In this document: positions 61,701-64,000 of the stretch, one piece after another
Layout of the letters: every line of letters begins with the position of its first letter
How positions within the stretch are numbered: position 1 is the stretch's first letter
Source: Cyclobacteriaceae bacterium
GTDB taxonomy: Bacteria; Bacteroidota; Bacteroidia; Cytophagales; Cyclobacteriaceae
Length of the DNA: 64,000 bases
Assembly: GCA_030584025.1 (NCBI GenBank)
Contig: CP129487.1
Location: forward strand, 558,001-622,000
Direction: 5' to 3'
Program-made: the position numbers and the translations under genes
The notes under the pieces: model-generated
The model's input: the letters and a program-made list of their open reading frames with translations, nothing else
Databases searched by the model: none
What the model was told of the DNA's origin: nothing

Positions 61701-62138
61701 ACGGCCATCATCCGGAGAATAAATTCGGGTAATGCCGTATTCCATCAGTTCTTTGATTTCATCGGGCAGAATAACTCCACCACCTCCGCCAAATATTTTA
61801 ATATGTCCTGCGCCCTTCTCTTGTAAGAGGTCGTACATGTATTTAAAGTATTCGTTGTGCCCACCCTGATAGCTGGTCATGGCAATGGCCTGTGCATCCT
61901 CCTGAATGGCGGTGTTCACCACTTCTTCCACGCTACGGTCGTGGCCTAAATGAATAACCTCCACACCTGTCGCCTGAATGATCCTGCGCATGATGTTGAT
62001 AGCGGCATCGTGCCCATCAAACAGGCTGGCAGCCGTTACAATACGAACTTTGTTTTTGGGTTTATAGGGTTCCGGGGCCTGATGGCCAGCCAGGTTGGGT
62101 TTGTCAGTTTTCTTAGGGGTAATGGTTTCCGTACTCAT
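58728..62138 (-). CDS. icmF: Fused isobutyryl-CoA mutase (IcmF)
   Basis: The start at 62138 (MSTETITPKK) gives 1136 aa. The order is: B12-binding domain (about 25-160, with SLFDGHDAA, TSYQGGHNEY, FGGGGGVI), a linker, a MeaB-like GTPase chaperone (P loop GTGGAGKSS near residue 230), and the mutase barrel. At the two sites that separate isobutyryl-CoA from methylmalonyl-CoA mutases it has Phe597 (RMFAGEG) and Gln785 (AQNTCIF), the isobutyryl type. It interconverts isobutyryl-CoA and butyryl-CoA in the cytoplasm. The linker (about residues 160-185) is encoded by repeat-like DNA (61600-61645). Confidence 0.93.
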   Translation of the reverse strand: MSTETITPKKTDKPNLAGHQAPEPYKPKNKVRIVTAASLFDGHDAAINIMRRIIQATGVEVIHLGHDRSVEEVVNTAIQEDAQAIAMTSYQGGHNEYFKYMYDLLQEKGAGHIKIFGGGGGVILPDEIKELMEYGITRIYSPDDGRALGLQGMINDLVEKSDFPTGKTISNKQLSINNYVPIAQAISAAENYYDEHKDFFSEINKKAATSKAPVLGITGTGGAGKSSMVDEIVRRFLVDFKDKTIGLISVDPSKRKTGGALLGDRIRMNAINNPRVYMRSLATRQSNLALSAYVKEAIQILKAAGFDLIILETSGIGQSDTEILDHSDVSLYVMTPEYGAATQLEKIDMLDFADVIALNKFDKRGALDALRDVKKQYQRNHQLWDKKPEDMPVFGTIASQFNDPGTNQLYKHIIDKVVEKTGADLKSSFEITREMSEKIFVIPPHRTRYLSEISENNRKYDEWVNEQVVVAEKLFAFNKTIESVADADIKKVLQAEFDKIKLNLDPKNWKLIEEWKEKVTKYKEPVFKFKVRDKEIGIQTHTESLSHTQIPKVVLPKYSSWGDLLRWSLQENVPGEFPYTAGIYPFKREGEDPTRMFAGEGGPERTNRRFHYVSLAMPAKRLSTAFDSVTLYGNDPDYRPDIYGKIGNSGVSICCLDDAKKLYSGFNLADPKTSVSMTINGPAPMLLAYFMNAAVDQQCEIYIKQNGLEEEVKKKIADLYKGKENERPAYQGALPKGNDGLGLMLLGITGDQVLPKEVYEKIKAETLSQVRGTVQADILKEDQAQNTCIFSTEFALRLMGDVQQYFIDKKVRNFYSVSISGYHIAEAGANPITQLAFTLANGFTYVEYYLSRGMDINAFAPNLSFFFSNGVDPEYAVIGRVARRIWAKALKNKYGADARSQMLKYHIQTSGRSLHAQEIDFNDIRTTLQALYAIYDNCNSLHTNAYDEAITTPTEESVRRAMAIQLIINKELGLAKNENPLQGSFIIEELTDLVEEAVLSEFDRITERGGVLGAMETMYQRGKIQEESLYYETLKHTGEYPIIGVNTFLSSKGSPTVLPQEVIRATTEEKEYQISMLRNLHHFHADKTVAMLERVQQAAIQNKNIFEELMEAAKVCSLGQITKALFEVGGQYRRNM

Positions 62139-62344
62139 AGCTTCAAAGTCTTCAACAAGGCCAAAAATACGGACTAACACACGGTTTTACTAACGGGGGT
62201 TAGGATTCTAAAAGTGAGTCACTACTGCATTGAAGTGTACGATCTTAACCTGCCACCCGTACGTTAACATCCAAAACCGGACAACATCAAAACTTTATGT
62301 AACCTCCGCTCGTCTTTGGAGTTGTACCTTCCAAACTACCCCTT

Positions 62345-64000
62345 ATGATCCGAAACCTCATCCTTTCCGCGTTGCGGGCCCTACGCAAAAATGCCTTTTT
62401 CTCATCCCTCAATATAGCCGGTCTGTCTATTGGCATGTGTGTGTTTTTGCTCATTGCCCAATATGTTTATTTTGAAAAAAGTTATGAAGCATTTATCCCG
62501 AATGCAGATCACATATATCGGGTATCGCTAACTACGTATGTCAACAACGAGCTGGTTATGACCAGCGCAGAAAATTATCCGGGTGTTGGTCCTGCGTTGG
62601 TGGAGGAGTTACCGGAGGTGACAGGCTACGCGCGTCTTTATAACCTGGGATATAAAAACAACGTCATCATTACGTATGAAGATGCAAAACCTGACCCGAT
62701 AGCTTTTAAACACAGACGTTTTCTGTATGCCGATTCTTCTTTCCTGCCGATGATGGATTACGCCATGATTGCGGGCGATAAATTAACTGCACTGGCTCAA
62801 CCCAACTGTGCCGTAATCTCTGAATCATACGCCAGGCGATATTTTGGAGATGCAGATCCAATCGGAAAAATGCTGCGCATGCAGGATGATGATTTCAACA
62901 ACGAGCTGGTAAAAGTTACCGGTGTGTTTAAGGATCTCCCACCGAATACGCATCTGAAGTTTGATATTTTGTTTTCCTATAAAACTTTGCTAGGCAGGGG
63001 TGAGTGGGCACCTAACCGATACCATCAAAGCTGGCAACGAAAAGATATGTATACGTTTATTTCGGTACAGCCGGGAACAGATGCAAAATCATTGGAGAAG
63101 AAATTCGGGGCAATTGTAGAGAAATATAATCCTGCGCTGAAAGAACGAAATCAACACGACATACTGAGTTTGCAACCGCTTAAGAGCATTCACCTTACCT
63201 CAAGTCTGGCGGAAGAACCAGAGCCGAATGGGGATTCGCGCATTGTATTCTTCATGGCCATTATCGGAATTTTTGTGTTAGTGATTGCGTGGATCAACTA
63301 CATCAACCTTTCTACGGCAAAAGCGATGGAACGCGCCAATGAGGTTGGCGTGAGAAAAGTAATGGGGGCGTTTAAAGGCCAGTTGATTTTGCAATTTCTT
63401 GTGGAGGCGATGGCGGTGAATTTCTTTAGCCTCGTGTTGGCTTTTGGATTGGTCGCGCTTGCACTTCCATATTTTAACCAGTTATCCGGATTGACCCTTA
63501 CATTCAGTTACCTGGTTCAACCCTGGTTTTTGGGGTTACTAGGTTTGGTATGGCTAGCGGGCTCTTTGCTTTCCGGATTTTACCCTGCATTTGTTTTGTC
63601 TTCATTTAAACCTGTTTTGGTGTTGAAAGGAAAAATGCTCACCAGCCGCAGGGGATTACTGTTACGCAAGTCGTTGGTGGTTTTTCAATTTGTTGCCTCT
63701 GTAGCACTTATCTCGGGTACATTGATCGTGCATGATCAGCTTAACTTTATGATGAACCGAGACATTGGTATGAATATTAAACAAGTGCTGGTGATTGAGC
63801 GACCGGGAATTGCACCGCGTGATCGTCAGGCTTTCTATTCCAATGTAGATGTGTTTCGTAATGAACTGGAAAAGGATGCCACCATTCAAGGGGTCAGCAC
63901 CTCGGCTACTATTCCGGGAAAACAGCGGGAGTACAAGGCGGTAATCAAAAAATATGGCGCCAATGATGATACGGCCATTACGGTTCGATTCAACAGTATG
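62345..64000 (+). CDS. MacB/FtsX-type ABC permease (partial, runs off the right edge)
   Basis: The frame is open from ATG 62345 to the window end, giving at least 552 aa. The N-terminus MIRNLILSALRALRKNAFFS and first membrane helix are typical of Bacteroidota MacB_PCD/FtsX permeases. A large periplasmic domain (about residues 45-285) is followed by FtsX helices (VIAWINYINLSTAKAMERAN, then EVGVRKVMGAFKGQL) and by the start of a second periplasmic domain. The family couples an ATPase to mechanical work or export of peptides; the ATPase is not in the window. The leader 62139-62344 shows no exact -7 element; CGTCTTTG near 62319 is close. Confidence 0.88.
   Translation, partial: MIRNLILSALRALRKNAFFSSLNIAGLSIGMCVFLLIAQYVYFEKSYEAFIPNADHIYRVSLTTYVNNELVMTSAENYPGVGPALVEELPEVTGYARLYNLGYKNNVIITYEDAKPDPIAFKHRRFLYADSSFLPMMDYAMIAGDKLTALAQPNCAVISESYARRYFGDADPIGKMLRMQDDDFNNELVKVTGVFKDLPPNTHLKFDILFSYKTLLGRGEWAPNRYHQSWQRKDMYTFISVQPGTDAKSLEKKFGAIVEKYNPALKERNQHDILSLQPLKSIHLTSSLAEEPEPNGDSRIVFFMAIIGIFVLVIAWINYINLSTAKAMERANEVGVRKVMGAFKGQLILQFLVEAMAVNFFSLVLAFGLVALALPYFNQLSGLTLTFSYLVQPWFLGLLGLVWLAGSLLSGFYPAFVLSSFKPVLVLKGKMLTSRRGLLLRKSLVVFQFVASVALISGTLIVHDQLNFMMNRDIGMNIKQVLVIERPGIAPRDRQAFYSNVDVFRNELEKDATIQGVSTSATIPGKQREYKAVIKKYGANDDTAITVRFNSM

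Noticed and set aside
1..64000. tRNA, rRNA, CRISPR, transposase or prophage genes
   Set aside because: No cloverleaf, repeat-spacer array or mobile-element protein was recognised on either strand; this was a visual reading, not a covariance-model search.

Overview
The window is a piece of chromosome from a member of the Bacteroidota, most likely order Cytophagales. The support is: TAnnTTTG-type -7 promoter elements with a TTG about 19 nt upstream; no obvious Shine-Dalgarno sequences; many lipoproteins and SusD-independent outer-membrane barrels; DUF4199, WG-repeat and PafA-type proteins; and a moderate GC content. I see no rRNA, tRNA, CRISPR array, transposase, integrase or phage gene. It reads as ordinary, densely packed core and accessory chromosome, with no obvious foreign island.

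Layout. 1-6.5 kb: a polysaccharide-use cluster: the tail of a GH43-like enzyme, a GH144-type lipoprotein, a GH3 beta-glucosidase lipoprotein, an SGNH esterase, and a convergent vSGLT-like sodium/sugar symporter. Together they suggest hydrolysis of a glucan, possibly beta-1,2-glucan, to glucose and its uptake. 6.8-14.7 kb: small heat-shock protein, HtrA protease, Pif1-like helicase with a C-terminal HTH region, ALDH7-type dehydrogenase, lone receiver protein, and a 481-aa protein of unknown function. 14.9-20.6 kb: WG-repeat protein, PafA phosphatase and an NSS-family transporter. 20.8-25.5 kb (minus strand): sugar nucleotidyltransferase-like protein, a small membrane protein, DNA polymerase III delta prime, lipoprotein cyclophilin and an RmlD-like reductase, preceded by rpmE2 with a textbook promoter and terminator. 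25.6-32.8 kb (plus strand): Wzi/RemB-like barrel, MsbA-like exporter, GmhA and ComM/YifB, then a membrane-tethered LuxR-type regulator and a DUF4199 protein.

32.9-39.5 kb: a DHFR-like reductase, an OmpR/histidine-kinase pair, a universal stress protein gene that appears frameshifted, a bestrophin channel and two RNA methyltransferases. 39.5-51.7 kb: housekeeping genes (typA, guaA, hutI, apt) mixed with uncharacterised secreted or outer-membrane proteins. 51.8-64 kb: a two-domain M16 protease, two paralogous small secreted proteins built from one repeated module, an Mla-type lipid transport operon (E-F-D), a fused isobutyryl-CoA mutase (IcmF) and the start of a MacB/FtsX-type permease.

Nothing here is a clear new defence or mobile system. 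The most unusual items are the frameshifted universal stress protein gene with a CRP-like palindrome upstream, an apparently leaderless guaA promoter, a three-way-junction repeat before typA, repeat-like sequence read as protein in the IcmF linker, a transporter terminator buried in the pafA coding end, and the one-module/two-module paralogue pair at 54.9-56.0 kb.
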